Below are positions 1 through 7,911 of a stretch of 64,000 nucleotides of DNA, in pieces. This stretch comes from Klenkia sesuvii (lineage in GTDB: Bacteria > Actinomycetota > Actinomycetes > Mycobacteriales > Geodermatophilaceae). Each line of letters opens with the position of its first letter. Within the stretch, counting starts at the first letter, position 1. Made by a program: the position numbers and the translations under genes. The notes under the pieces are model-generated. The model worked only from the letters and a program-made list of their open reading frames with translations, was not told the origin of the DNA and did no database searches. The DNA is taken from positions 1 through 64,000 of the forward strand of contig NZ_JBAPLU010000012.1 of assembly GCF_037083825.1 (NCBI RefSeq), written 5' to 3'.

Positions 1-356
1 TCACCACCCTGAACACGATCTCCACGATCGGGTCGTTCGTGCTGGGGGCCTCCACCATCCCGTTCCTGTACAACGTGGTGAAGTCCTGGAAGTACGGGCA
101 GCTGGCCCTGCGCGATGACCCCTGGGGTCACGGCAACTCCCTGGAGTGGGCCACCTCCAGCCCCCCGCCCCGGCACAACTTCCTGGAGATCCCCCGCATC
201 CGCTCCGAACGCCCCGCCTTCGAGCTGCACTACCCCCACCTCCGCGAACGACTGCACGCCGAGGCGCACGCCGGGGCCAAGCAGGGCACCTACGCCCGAG
301 AGGTCCTCGACGACACCGGCCGGCGCGCCGGGCCGAACGACCCCGACCCGCTGTGA
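1..356 (+). CDS. ctaD: Cytochrome c oxidase subunit I, C-terminal part (5' truncated)
   Basis: Only the last ~117 codons are present; the reading frame enters from the left edge (first full codon at base 3). The segment ends the last transmembrane helix and continues into the cytoplasmic tail with DDPWG, GNSLEWATSSPPP and HNFLEIPRIRSERPAFELHYPH, which is the characteristic tail of actinobacterial aa3-type oxidase subunit I. The enzyme is the haem-copper core of the terminal oxidase that reduces oxygen and pumps protons in the membrane. All metal ligands lie upstream, outside the window. A strong hairpin terminator follows at once, so this is the end of its transcript. Confidence 0.95.
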   Translation, partial: TTLNTISTIGSFVLGASTIPFLYNVVKSWKYGQLALRDDPWGHGNSLEWATSSPPPRHNFLEIPRIRSERPAFELHYPHLRERLHAEAHAGAKQGTYAREVLDDTGRRAGPNDPDPL

Positions 357-360
357 GTCG

Positions 361-388
361 GCTGCGGGGGGCGTGAACCCCCCGCAGC
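361..388 (+). terminator. Rho-independent-type hairpin after ctaD
   Basis: A perfect 11-bp stem (gctgcgggggg / ccccccgcagc) with a 6-base loop starts five bases after the ctaD stop. There is no T-run, as is usual in high-GC actinomycetes. Confidence 0.8.
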
Positions 389-437
389 CGGGGGTAGGCG
401 GGCGTCGACCCGATCCGCCCGCCCGCAGGAGAACCGC

Positions 438-1457
438 ATGCCCAGCCCTCGCACCCCCCGCACCGTCGTCGTCACCGGAGCCAGCGGGGGGATCGGGCGG
501 GCCACGGCCGTCGAGTTCGCGCGGCGCGGCGACCGCGTCGCGCTCCTGGCCCGCGGTGAGGTCGGGTTGGCCGCCGCCGCCGACGAGGTGCGTGCCGCCG
601 GCGGCACGGCCCTCGTCGTGCCGGTGGACGTCGCCGACGCCGACGCCGTCGAGGCCGCCGCCGACCGCGTGGAGGCCGAGCTCGGCGAGATCGACGTCTG
701 GGTCAACGTCGCGTTCACCGCCGCCTTCGCCCCGTTCCACGAACTCACCGCCGCCGAGTACGCCCGCGTCACCGAGGTCAGCTACCTGGGTTTCGTGCAC
801 GGGACCATGGCCGCGCTGCGCCGCATGCGGCCCCGCGACCGGGGGGTCATCGTGCAGACCGGCTCGGCCCTGGGCCGCCGCGGCATCCCGCTGCAGAGCG
901 CCTACTGCGGCGCCAAGCACGCCATCAAGGGCTTCACCGAGTCGGTGCTCACCGAGCTCAAGGCCGAGGGCAGCGGCGTGCACATCACCCGCGTCGACCT
1001 GCCCGGGGTGAACACCCCGCAGTTCAGCTGGGTGCTGAACAAGATGCCCAAGCGCCCGCAGCCCGTGGCCCCCATCTACGCCCCCGAGCTGATGGGTCGC
1101 GCGATGGTGCACGCCGCCGACCACCCCCGCCGCCGCGCATGGTGGATCGGCACCCCCACCGTCTACACCGTGCTCGGCGCCGAGGTGTGGCCGCAGTTCA
1201 TGGACTGGTACCTCTCCCGCAACGGCATCGACGGCCAGCTCACCGACGTCGACGCCTCGGCCGACGACCCGGTCAACCTGCACGAACCCGCCGACGGCGA
1301 CGGCGGGCGCGACTTCGGCGCCGAGGGCCGGTTCTCCGACCAGCAGTGGACCTGGGACGCCCAGATCTGGGCCAGCCGGTACCACGGCGCCGTGGCCGCG
1401 GTGGCCGGCGCGGGTTTGCTCGCGGGTGCCTCGGCGCTGCTGCGCCGGCGTCCCTGA
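438..1457 (+). CDS. SDR-family NAD(P)-dependent oxidoreductase with C-terminal membrane anchor
   Basis: A 339-residue short-chain dehydrogenase. The N-terminal Rossmann motif TGASGGIG is at residues 13-20, the catalytic Ser is near 143 and YCGAK (Y156, K160) completes the active site. The usual NNAG structural motif is NVAF here (90-93), an odd substitution. The protein runs ~80 residues beyond a minimal SDR and ends in a hydrophobic stretch (about 318-334) followed by RRRP, which suggests a C-terminal membrane anchor. The ATG is preceded by a good ribosome site (aggag). The substrate is unknown. Confidence 0.88.
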   Translation: MPSPRTPRTVVVTGASGGIGRATAVEFARRGDRVALLARGEVGLAAAADEVRAAGGTALVVPVDVADADAVEAAADRVEAELGEIDVWVNVAFTAAFAPFHELTAAEYARVTEVSYLGFVHGTMAALRRMRPRDRGVIVQTGSALGRRGIPLQSAYCGAKHAIKGFTESVLTELKAEGSGVHITRVDLPGVNTPQFSWVLNKMPKRPQPVAPIYAPELMGRAMVHAADHPRRRAWWIGTPTVYTVLGAEVWPQFMDWYLSRNGIDGQLTDVDASADDPVNLHEPADGDGGRDFGAEGRFSDQQWTWDAQIWASRYHGAVAAVAGAGLLAGASALLRRRP

Positions 1458-1519
1458 GCCGTGGTCTGATGCAGCCCACCCCGGGCGACGCAGCCCGGGA
1501 CGCAACCGGAGGAGCCCCG

Positions 1520-1834
1520 ATGACCCACCGCCTGCTCGTCACCTACGGCCAGCCCACCGACCCCGCCGCCTTCGACGCGCACTACCGCGACGTGCACACC
1601 GGGTTGGCCCAGGCCATCCCCGGCCTCGTCCGGTTCTCCACCGGGCACGCCGACACTATGGACGGCTCGCCGTCGCCGGCCTACCTGGTCGCCGAGCTGG
1701 ACTTCGAGTCCGCCGAGGCGATGGCCGCCGGGATGTCCTCGGAGGCCGGCCGGGCCGCGGGCACCGACGTCGGCACCTTCGCCACGGGCGGCGCCACGAT
1801 GGTGCACTTCGACGTCCACGAGATCGACGTCTGA
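1520..1834 (+). CDS. EthD-like dimeric alpha-beta barrel protein
   Basis: A 104-residue protein with the EthD/ferredoxin-like pattern: an N-terminal strand, DPAAFDAHYRDVHTGLAQAIPGL, and a C-terminal strand after an acidic helix. EthD proteins are small dimeric barrels often found beside oxidoreductases; the founding member is needed for a cytochrome P450 system, but most members have no defined reaction. The ATG was chosen because a ggagga ribosome site lies seven bases upstream and the domain begins there. It follows the SDR by 62 bases on the same strand, so co-transcription is likely. Confidence 0.75.
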   Translation: MTHRLLVTYGQPTDPAAFDAHYRDVHTGLAQAIPGLVRFSTGHADTMDGSPSPAYLVAELDFESAEAMAAGMSSEAGRAAGTDVGTFATGGATMVHFDVHEIDV

Positions 1835-1929
1835 CCCTGGGGCCGCCGGGCAGGCCCGGCCCCCCGCGAGCCGGGCGCCCCGCACCCCTCACCTGCCCCC
1901 TGCGGAGCAGCCACAAGCGAACAGCGGCG

Positions 1930-1967
1930 ATGAGCGAGGAGCGGTCATGAGCGAGGAGCGGGCATGA
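1930..1967 (+). promoter_or_regulatory. Two overlapping six-codon mini-ORFs (17-bp tandem repeat) leading into the FNT gene
   Basis: A 17-bp unit (atgagcgaggagcggtc) occurs at 1930 and 1947 (one base different) and its first eight bases recur at 1964, the FNT start. Each unit carries an AGGAG ribosome site five bases before the next ATG. Each ATG opens a six-residue peptide (MSEERS at 1930-1950, MSEERA at 1947-1967) whose stop overlaps the following ATG as ATGA. Translation could therefore step 1930 to 1947 to 1964. This is either a re-initiation ramp or slippage-prone duplication of the start region. Confidence 0.6.
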
Positions 1968-2797
1968 GCGACACCCGGGCAGACCTCGGTGAGCACGACG
2001 AACCGGCCGAGGACGACGTGGTCGAGGCCTTCGACGCGATCGTGGCCGAGGGCGCACAGCGGCTGCACCGCAGCTGGCGGGAGGTCCTCACCACCGGGTT
2101 GGCCGGGGGGCTCGAGGTGGGCACGGGTGTCCTCGCCCTGCTGGCGGTGTACGCCGAGACGGGGAGTCACCTGCTGTCCGGACTGGCCTTCAGCATCGGC
2201 CTGGTCGCCCTGCTGCTGGCCCGCAGCGAGCTGTTCACCGAGGGCTTCCTGGTACCCGTCACCGCGGTGGTGGCCAAGCGGGCCAGCGTCCGCCAGCTCG
2301 GCAAGCTCTGGGGCGGCACCCTGCTGGCCAACCTGGTGGGCGGGTGGCTGGTCATGTGGTTGGTGGTGCACGCCCTGCCCGACCTGGGCACCACCGCCGT
2401 CGAGTCCGCGGTGCACTTCGTCGACGCACCCCTGGACCTGCAGTCCATCTGCCTGGGTCTGCTCGCCGGCAGCGTGCTGACCCTGATGACCCGCATGCAG
2501 CACGGCACGGAGTCCGACCCGGCGAAGATCGTCGCCGCGGTCGCCGCGGCGTTCCTGCTCGCCGGGCTGCAGCTGTTCCACTCGGTCCTGGACTCGCTGC
2601 TGGTCTTCGCCGCACTGATCGCCGGGGCACCGTTCGGCTACGGCGACTGGCTGGCCTGGTTCTGGTACACCGCACTGGCCAACGTCGTGGGCGGCCTGGT
2701 CGTGGTGACCTTGCTGCGGCTGGTCCGCAGCAAGGACCTCATCGAGTCCGAGCGCGGCGAGGCAGAGGCGGAGTCGGGGTCGGAGTCGGGGGCCTGA
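1964..2797 (+). CDS. Formate/nitrite transporter (FNT) family membrane protein
   Basis: A 277-residue protein with about six transmembrane helices between residues ~45 and 260, after a ~35-residue acidic cytoplasmic N-terminus and before a charged tail. RSELFTEGFLVP and GGTLLANLVGGW match the pore loops of the FNT family (pentameric channels for formate, nitrite, hydrosulfide or similar monovalent anions, including the YfdC subgroup). The anion cannot be deduced. The start is the third of three repeated ATGAGCGA sites and is preceded by two mini-ORFs. Confidence 0.85.
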   Translation: MSDTRADLGEHDEPAEDDVVEAFDAIVAEGAQRLHRSWREVLTTGLAGGLEVGTGVLALLAVYAETGSHLLSGLAFSIGLVALLLARSELFTEGFLVPVTAVVAKRASVRQLGKLWGGTLLANLVGGWLVMWLVVHALPDLGTTAVESAVHFVDAPLDLQSICLGLLAGSVLTLMTRMQHGTESDPAKIVAAVAAAFLLAGLQLFHSVLDSLLVFAALIAGAPFGYGDWLAWFWYTALANVVGGLVVVTLLRLVRSKDLIESERGEAEAESGSESGA

Positions 2798-2868
2798 GGG
2801 GCCGGTGACCCGGCTGCGGCTGACCCACGCGGTCGCCCCCGGCCGGGAGCTGCCGCAGAGTTGACCCC

Positions 2869-3825
2869 ATGCCGCTGATCACCACCGCGTTCGACGCCAC
2901 CTCCACCGCCGCCGACGTCGTCGCCGGGCACGACCTCACCGGCACCCGCGCCGTCGTCACCGGCGGCGCGTCGGGCATCGGCACGGAGACCGTGCGCGCA
3001 CTCGCGTCCGCCGGCGCCGAGGTCACCATCGCCGTCCGGGACCCCGAGCAGGGGGCGCGGGCCGCGCAGGACGTCGTCGGCACCACCGGCAACACCACGC
3101 TGCGGGTGGCCCACCTGGACCTGCTCGACCTGGACTCCGTCGCGGCGTTCGTGGCCGACTGGGACGGCCCGCTGCACCTGTTGGTCAACAACGCCGGGGT
3201 CATGGCGCTGCCGCAGCTCACCCTCACCGACCGCGGGTGGGAGACCCAGTTCGCCACCAACCACCTCGGCCACTTCGCCCTCACCACCGGGCTGCACAGG
3301 GCGCTGGCCGCCGCCGAGGGCGCCCGCATCGTCTCGGTCTCCTCCACCGGTCACCTGGCCAGCCCGGTGCACTTCGACGACCTGCACTTCGCCCACCGCG
3401 AGTACGACCCCTGGCAGGCCTACGGCCAGTCCAAGACCGCCAACGTCCTGCTCGCGGTCGAGGCCACCCGCCGCTGGGCCGAGGACGGCGTCGTCGCCAA
3501 CGCCCTCATGCCCGGCGGGATCATGACCAACCTGCAGCGGCACGTCTCCCAGGACGTCATCGACGGCTGGGAGCGGGCGCAGCGCGAGGGCAGGGCCACC
3601 TTCAAGACCCCCGAGCAGGGCGCGGCCACCACCCTCGTCGCCGCCGTCGCGCCGGAGTTCGCCACCGGCGGGCACTACCTGGAGGACTGCCAGGAGGCGC
3701 GCACCGTCGGCGACGACGAGCGGACCCGCGACGGCGTCCGCGCCTGGGCCCTGGACCCCGGCAACGCCGAACGGCTGTGGGCGGTGAGCGAGGAGCACCT
3801 CGACCAGCGGCCCGACGCCGAGTGA
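2869..3825 (+). CDS. SDR-family oxidoreductase (retinol-dehydrogenase/WWOX-like)
   Basis: A 318-residue classical SDR with TGGASGIG at 31-38, NNAG at 107-110, SVSS near 157-160 and YGQSK (Y185, K189). The ~20-residue N-terminal lead and the pattern NHLGHFALTTGL are typical of the retinol dehydrogenase/WW-domain oxidoreductase group common in actinomycetes. The substrate is unknown. No clear ribosome site precedes the ATG; a CAGAGT hexamer seven bases upstream could be the -10 of a leaderless transcript. Nine bases separate it from the next gene. Confidence 0.88.
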   Translation: MPLITTAFDATSTAADVVAGHDLTGTRAVVTGGASGIGTETVRALASAGAEVTIAVRDPEQGARAAQDVVGTTGNTTLRVAHLDLLDLDSVAAFVADWDGPLHLLVNNAGVMALPQLTLTDRGWETQFATNHLGHFALTTGLHRALAAAEGARIVSVSSTGHLASPVHFDDLHFAHREYDPWQAYGQSKTANVLLAVEATRRWAEDGVVANALMPGGIMTNLQRHVSQDVIDGWERAQREGRATFKTPEQGAATTLVAAVAPEFATGGHYLEDCQEARTVGDDERTRDGVRAWALDPGNAERLWAVSEEHLDQRPDAE

Positions 3826-3833
3826 GCCAGGCT

Positions 3834-4871
3834 GTGCCCGTGAGCAACGAGAACGGCTACGTGGAGCCCGGCAAGTCCTTCGAGCGCGACACGAACTACC
3901 TGACCGACCGCATCCTGGCCGACGGCTCGCAGGGCTGGCCGGTGGAGGCTGACCGGTACCGCCTGGTCGTCGCGCGGGCCTGCCCGTGGGCCAACCGCGC
4001 GGTCATCGTGCGGCGGCTGCTGGGACTGGAGAACGCGTTCTCGATGGGCATCTGCGGGCCCACCCACGACCAGCGGTCGTGGACCTTCGACCTCGACCCC
4101 GGCGGCCGCGACCCGGTGCTGGGCTACGAGCGGCTGCAGGAGGCCTTCTTCGCCCGCGACCCCGAGTACTCCCGCGGGATCACCGTGCCCGCGATGGTCG
4201 ACCTGCCCACGAAGGCCGTGGTCACCAACGACTTCCCGCAGATGACCCTCGACTTCTCCACGCAGTGGACGGCGTTCCACCGCGACGGCGCCCCCGACCT
4301 CTACCCGGACGCCCTGCGGGACGAGATGGACGAGGTGATGCAGCGGGTCTACACCGAGATCAACAACGGCGTGTACCGCTGCGGGTTCGCCGGCGACCAG
4401 GACTCCTACGCGAAGGCCTACGACCGGTTGTTCACCGCGCTGGACTGGGTCAGCGAGCGGCTGGGGTCACGCCGCTACCTCATGGGCGACACCATCACCG
4501 AGGCCGACGTCCGGCTGTTCACCACCCTGGCCCGCTTCGACGCGGTCTACCACGGCCACTTCAAGTGCAACCGCACGAAGCTGACCGAGATGCCGGTGCT
4601 GTGGGCCTACGCCCGCGACCTCTTCCAGACCCCCGGTTTCGGCGACACCACCGACTTCCCGCAGATCAAGCGGCACTACTACATCGTGCACGCCGACATC
4701 AACCCGACCCAGGTCGTCCCGGTCGGCCCGGACACCTCGGTCTGGCTCACCCCGCACCACCGGGAGGAGCTCGGCGGCTCCCCCTTCGGCGACGGCACCC
4801 CGCCGGGGCCGGTCGCGGCCGGCGAGGAGGTCCCCGAGTCCGAGGGCGCCGGTGGGTCGACGTCCTACTGA
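3834..4871 (+). CDS. Glutathionyl-hydroquinone reductase-like (Xi-class GST, ECM4/YqjG family)
   Basis: A 345-residue protein. The thioredoxin-like N-terminal domain carries the CPWA motif (C50) of S-glutathionyl-(hydro)quinone reductases, followed by NDFPQMTLDFSTQW and an all-helical GST C-terminal domain with GDTITEADVRLFTTLARFDAVYHGHFKCN, a hallmark of the family. These enzymes remove a thiol adduct from quinones. Because actinomycetes usually make mycothiol rather than glutathione, the thiol here may be mycothiol (inference). The start is GTG 3834, or GTG 3840 two codons later. It sits nine bases after the SDR, so the two are probably co-transcribed. Confidence 0.88.
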   Translation: MPVSNENGYVEPGKSFERDTNYLTDRILADGSQGWPVEADRYRLVVARACPWANRAVIVRRLLGLENAFSMGICGPTHDQRSWTFDLDPGGRDPVLGYERLQEAFFARDPEYSRGITVPAMVDLPTKAVVTNDFPQMTLDFSTQWTAFHRDGAPDLYPDALRDEMDEVMQRVYTEINNGVYRCGFAGDQDSYAKAYDRLFTALDWVSERLGSRRYLMGDTITEADVRLFTTLARFDAVYHGHFKCNRTKLTEMPVLWAYARDLFQTPGFGDTTDFPQIKRHYYIVHADINPTQVVPVGPDTSVWLTPHHREELGGSPFGDGTPPGPVAAGEEVPESEGAGGSTSY

Positions 4872-4932
4872 GCTGCCTGTCGGCTGGACCCCGCCGGCTC
4901 GCGCCGAGCCCCGGTGCTGGCGACCATGGGGT

Positions 4933-5994
4933 GTGCGCCGACGACTGATCACCCTGCCCGCCGCCGCCCTCCTCGCGACCGGCTGCACCTCCTTCACCGA
5001 GGCCGCCGACCCGTCGGGCAGCTCGACGACCACCGGGAGCTCGGCCACGGCCCCCTCGACCACGGCTCCCGCGTCCGCGGTGCCCGAGGACCTGCGGGTG
5101 GTCGACGAGGTCGGCTTGGGCGCCACCGGGGTCGCCACGGCACGGTTGGCCGCCGACGGCGACGCCCGCGCCGTGCTGCTCGTCGGCTCCCCTACCTCCA
5201 CCGTGGTGACCGCAGACACCGCCACCGCGGTCCGCGACGCGCTGCCCACCGACGTCGTGCTGGTCGCCGGCCGACCGGTGGCGGTGGCCCTGGCCGCTGA
5301 CCCGGTCGCCGCCGACCCCGTCCTGGGGGTGGTGCCGGTCGCCGGGACCACCGCCGGCGCGGTGCAGCTGGACCCGCGGCAGACCGCGCCGCGGGGGATC
5401 CCGGTGCTGGCCGCTGCCGACGGCGACGCGGTGCTGCTGCTGGCCGAGGACGCCGACGGCGTCGGCGCGCACGTGCTGGCCGTGGACCCCGGCACCGGTG
5501 CGGTGACCGCCGACGGCGAGGTCGAACTCGGGGACGGCGCGGTCGCGGTGGACCTGGTCGGCCTGGCCGCCACCGACGACGACGTGGTCGCGGGCGTGTC
5601 CGTGCGCGGGGCCGACGGCACCACGACCGGCCGGCTGGTCACCCTGGACGACCGACTGGAGCCCGCCGGTGACCCGCAGGCGACCGACGGCGAGCTGCTC
5701 GCGCTGACCGCCGACGGCACCCCGGTCACCGCCGACCGGGACGGCACCGTGCGGGTGGGCGGTGCGGAGGTGACCGACGAGCTGGGCGCACGGGTGAGCG
5801 GTGCGGCGGTGGTCGCCGGCACCCCGGTGGTCGCCTTCCAGGACCAGGGCTCCCCCACCGTCGTCGTCGGCACCCGGGTGCTGACCCTGTGCGCGGGCGA
5901 CGGCGACGCCCTCGCGGTGGCCGCGCCCGGCGACGGCACCGTGCTGGTGGCCGGCACCTGCGACGGCAGCGCCGTCCTCTGGACCCTCGGCTGA
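4933..5994 (+). CDS. Secreted lipoprotein of unknown function, Asp/Val/Thr-rich repeats
   Basis: The chosen GTG gives a short signal peptide (MRRRLITLPAAALLATGC) with a clear lipobox, so the product would be a 353-residue lipoprotein processed at Cys18. A Ser/Thr linker follows (about 25-50). The rest is a run of beta-rich segments of ~45 residues with patterns such as GTPVVAF and LLALTADGTPVTADRDGTVRV, suggestive of a beta-propeller, though no family is recognised. An upstream in-frame ATG at 4852 exists but would bury the signal peptide and overlap the previous gene. Confidence 0.75.
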   Translation: MRRRLITLPAAALLATGCTSFTEAADPSGSSTTTGSSATAPSTTAPASAVPEDLRVVDEVGLGATGVATARLAADGDARAVLLVGSPTSTVVTADTATAVRDALPTDVVLVAGRPVAVALAADPVAADPVLGVVPVAGTTAGAVQLDPRQTAPRGIPVLAAADGDAVLLLAEDADGVGAHVLAVDPGTGAVTADGEVELGDGAVAVDLVGLAATDDDVVAGVSVRGADGTTTGRLVTLDDRLEPAGDPQATDGELLALTADGTPVTADRDGTVRVGGAEVTDELGARVSGAAVVAGTPVVAFQDQGSPTVVVGTRVLTLCAGDGDALAVAAPGDGTVLVAGTCDGSAVLWTLG

Positions 5995-6023
5995 CAGCCC
6001 AGCAGGGTCCGCGCTGCGGCGCG

Positions 6024-6079
6024 CCGATCAGGAGCGGCGCTGATCGGAGGTGGGCCCGCCGCGGTGCGGGCTCACCTCC
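6024..6079. terminator. Two hairpins between convergent lipoprotein and zinc-finger genes
   Basis: The first is an 8-bp perfect stem, ccgatcag/ctgatcgg (6024-6031, 6040-6047). The second is a 14-bp stem with one mismatch and a 6-base loop (6046-6059, 6066-6079). They overlap by two bases, so they are mutually exclusive at the junction. They lie between convergent genes and probably act on both strands. Confidence 0.65.
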
Positions 6080-6113
6080 CCCGTCACGGCCGTGCTGCCC
6101 GGTGCGGTGGGCC

Positions 6114-6242
6114 TCAGTGGCGGGTCGTGCCGCAGTCGGTGCAGCGCTTGCGGTGCGCCTCGTTGGTGGTCGGGCAGTTGGCGCAGGTCCAGGCGCCGCG
6201 CGTGGGCGCCGGGGCCGTGGTGCGGGCGTCGAGGTGGAGCAT
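6114..6242 (-). CDS. 42-residue RanBP2-type zinc-finger microprotein
   Basis: The reading frame from ATG 6242 to TGA 6114 encodes MLHLDARTTAPAPTRG, then WTCANCPTTNEAHRKRC, then TDCGTTRH. The second half fits the RanBP2 zinc-finger consensus W-x-C-x2-C-x3-N-x6-C-x2-C exactly. This fold binds one zinc ion and, in eukaryotes, binds RNA or ubiquitin; small bacterial versions are mostly uncharacterised. A GGGGG ribosome site lies about six bases upstream. The flanking hairpins mark its 3' end. Confidence 0.7.
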   Translation of the reverse strand: MLHLDARTTAPAPTRGAWTCANCPTTNEAHRKRCTDCGTTRH

Positions 6243-6346
6243 GGCGGTTCCCCCAGGGTCGTCGGGTGTGACGGGGGCAACGCTACCGAGACATCATGAC
6301 GTCTCGATGAACTCGCCGTTGCATCCCGGCGAGGGTCGCGCGCCGA

Positions 6347-7000
6347 TCAGTCGCGCGGCAGGCTGCCGCACCCGCCGGCGCTGCACGCGCACCCGGCGCA
6401 GCCGGCCGCGGCGGGGGCCGGCTGCGCGGCGAGCCTGCGGGCGGCGAGGGCGGCCAGCACCGACGCGATGCCGAGCGCCAGGACGGCGACGGCCACGGCG
6501 AGGACGGCGGCGGCGGCCAGCCACCCCGGCCCGGCCAGCACGGCGCCCAGCGCGAACGCGGCCACCGCCACCGCGACCGCCGCACCGGCCCGGGCCCGCC
6601 GGTCCGCGCGGACCACGAGGCCGGCGAGCACGGCCGCGACCGCCACGACGCAGGCCCACGCGGCCACGACCGGGGGGAAGAAGGCCACCCCGACGGCGAG
6701 CGCGCCGAACCAGGCCGCGCCGGCGCCGGCGACCGCGGCCGACCGGTCGACCTGCCCGGCCCGGGCGGCCCGCAGCGCGGCCACCCCGCGCACCACGCCG
6801 AGCACGCCCAGACCGCCGACCAGCAGGCGGACGCCGGTGTCGGCCACGACGACGGCCAGCACGGCGAGGACGACGAACACCACGCCCTGCAGGGCCGACC
6901 ACGGCCAGGACCTGCGGGCCTGCTCCGGGGAGACGACGCGGGCGGTGGATGCGGCGGCGGATGCGGGGGCGGACGCGGTCACCGGGCCAGTGTCCCCCAT
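6347..7000 (-). CDS. HdeD/DUF308-like multi-pass membrane protein with Cys-rich tail
   Basis: About 217 residues with six predicted hydrophobic helices arranged as pairs, resembling the HdeD/DUF308 class of small membrane proteins; the family call is tentative. The C-terminus after the last helix carries a cluster of five cysteines in AGCAGCACSAGGCGS, a possible metal or redox site. Start choice is uncertain: ATG 7000, or GTG 6982, which has a GGGGGA ribosome site upstream. It is divergent from the DUF1206 gene. Confidence 0.65.
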   Translation of the reverse strand: MGDTGPVTASAPASAAASTARVVSPEQARRSWPWSALQGVVFVVLAVLAVVVADTGVRLLVGGLGVLGVVRGVAALRAARAGQVDRSAAVAGAGAAWFGALAVGVAFFPPVVAAWACVVAVAAVLAGLVVRADRRARAGAAVAVAVAAFALGAVLAGPGWLAAAAVLAVAVAVLALGIASVLAALAARRLAAQPAPAAAGCAGCACSAGGCGSLPRD

Positions 7001-7044
7001 CCGTCGGGCGGACCGGTCGCCCGTGTGACACGCTCGCCCGACGG
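7001..7044. repeat. 10-bp perfect inverted repeat in divergent promoter region
   Basis: ccgtcgggcg (7001-7010) and cgcccgacgg (7035-7044) are perfect reverse complements separated by 24 bases. They lie in the 80-bp gap between divergently transcribed membrane-protein genes. This could be an operator or an mRNA hairpin in the leader of the DUF1206 gene. Confidence 0.4.
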
Positions 7045-7080
7045 GGTCGGACCGCACACCTACACCGCCAGGAGTCCTGC

Positions 7081-7908
7081 ATGACCGCGCAGCAGACCGC
7101 CGACCGCATCGGCCGGTCACAGGCCCTCGAACGGCTGGCCCGGGTGGGGCTGGTTGCCTACGGGGTCGTCCACCTGCTCATTGCCTGGATCGCGTTGCAG
7201 CTGGCCTGGGGTGGCAGCAGCGAGTCCGCCGACCAGTCCGGCGCCCTGCAGACCCTCGCCGAGGAACCGTTCGGCTCCCCGCTGCTGTGGGTCGTGGGTC
7301 TGGGTCTGATCGCCCTGGCGCTGTGGCAGCTCGCCGACGTGCTGCGGTACACGGGGGCGCTGTCGGGCTCCGGCGACGAGCGGAAGAAGGCCGCAGCCAA
7401 GGTCGGCAAGTGCGTGGCCAAGGCGGTGGTCTACGCGTTCCTGGCGTACTCCGCCCTGAAGTACGCCGTCGGGGCCGGCTCGTCGAGCTCGGACCAGCAG
7501 CAGCAGACGACCTCCGGTGTCCTCGGGTGGCCGGGCGGGCGGTTCCTCGTCGGCATCGCGGCGCTGGTCGTCCTGGGTGTGGGCGGCTACCACGTCGTCA
7601 AGGGCGTGACGAAGAAGTTCCTGGAGCAGATCGACACGTCGGAGGCCTCGCCGACGCAGGTGCGCGTGATCACCCGCCTGGGCCAGGTGGGCTACGTGGC
7701 CAAGGGGGCCGCGCTGGTCGTCGTCGGGGGTCTGGTGGGCTACGCGGCCCTCACCTTCGACCCGTCGAAGTCCTCCGGGCTCGACGGAGCCATGCACACC
7801 ATCCTGCAGGCCCCCGCCGGGCAGTGGCTGCTGTCGCTGGTGGCCCTCGGCATCGCCGCCTACGGCGTGTTCTGCTTCTTCCGGGCGCGCTACCCGCAGC
7901 GCACCTGA
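7081..7908 (+). CDS. DUF1206 family membrane protein (copy 1)
   Basis: A 275-residue protein built of three related two-helix units, each opening with a segment like RVGLVAYGVVHLLIAW, KCVAKAVVYAFLAYSALKYA or QVGYVAKGAALVVVGGLVGYA, typical of DUF1206. The function is unknown in this actinobacterial family. The ATG has a good aggag ribosome site. It is followed three bases later by a paralogue of the same architecture. Confidence 0.88.
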   Translation: MTAQQTADRIGRSQALERLARVGLVAYGVVHLLIAWIALQLAWGGSSESADQSGALQTLAEEPFGSPLLWVVGLGLIALALWQLADVLRYTGALSGSGDERKKAAAKVGKCVAKAVVYAFLAYSALKYAVGAGSSSSDQQQQTTSGVLGWPGGRFLVGIAALVVLGVGGYHVVKGVTKKFLEQIDTSEASPTQVRVITRLGQVGYVAKGAALVVVGGLVGYAALTFDPSKSSGLDGAMHTILQAPAGQWLLSLVALGIAAYGVFCFFRARYPQRT

Positions 7909-7911
7909 GCC

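Noticed and set aside
4852..4932. An earlier in-frame ATG for the lipoprotein.
   Set aside because: It would place 27 residues before a perfect lipoprotein signal peptide and overlap the previous gene; GTG 4933 is better.
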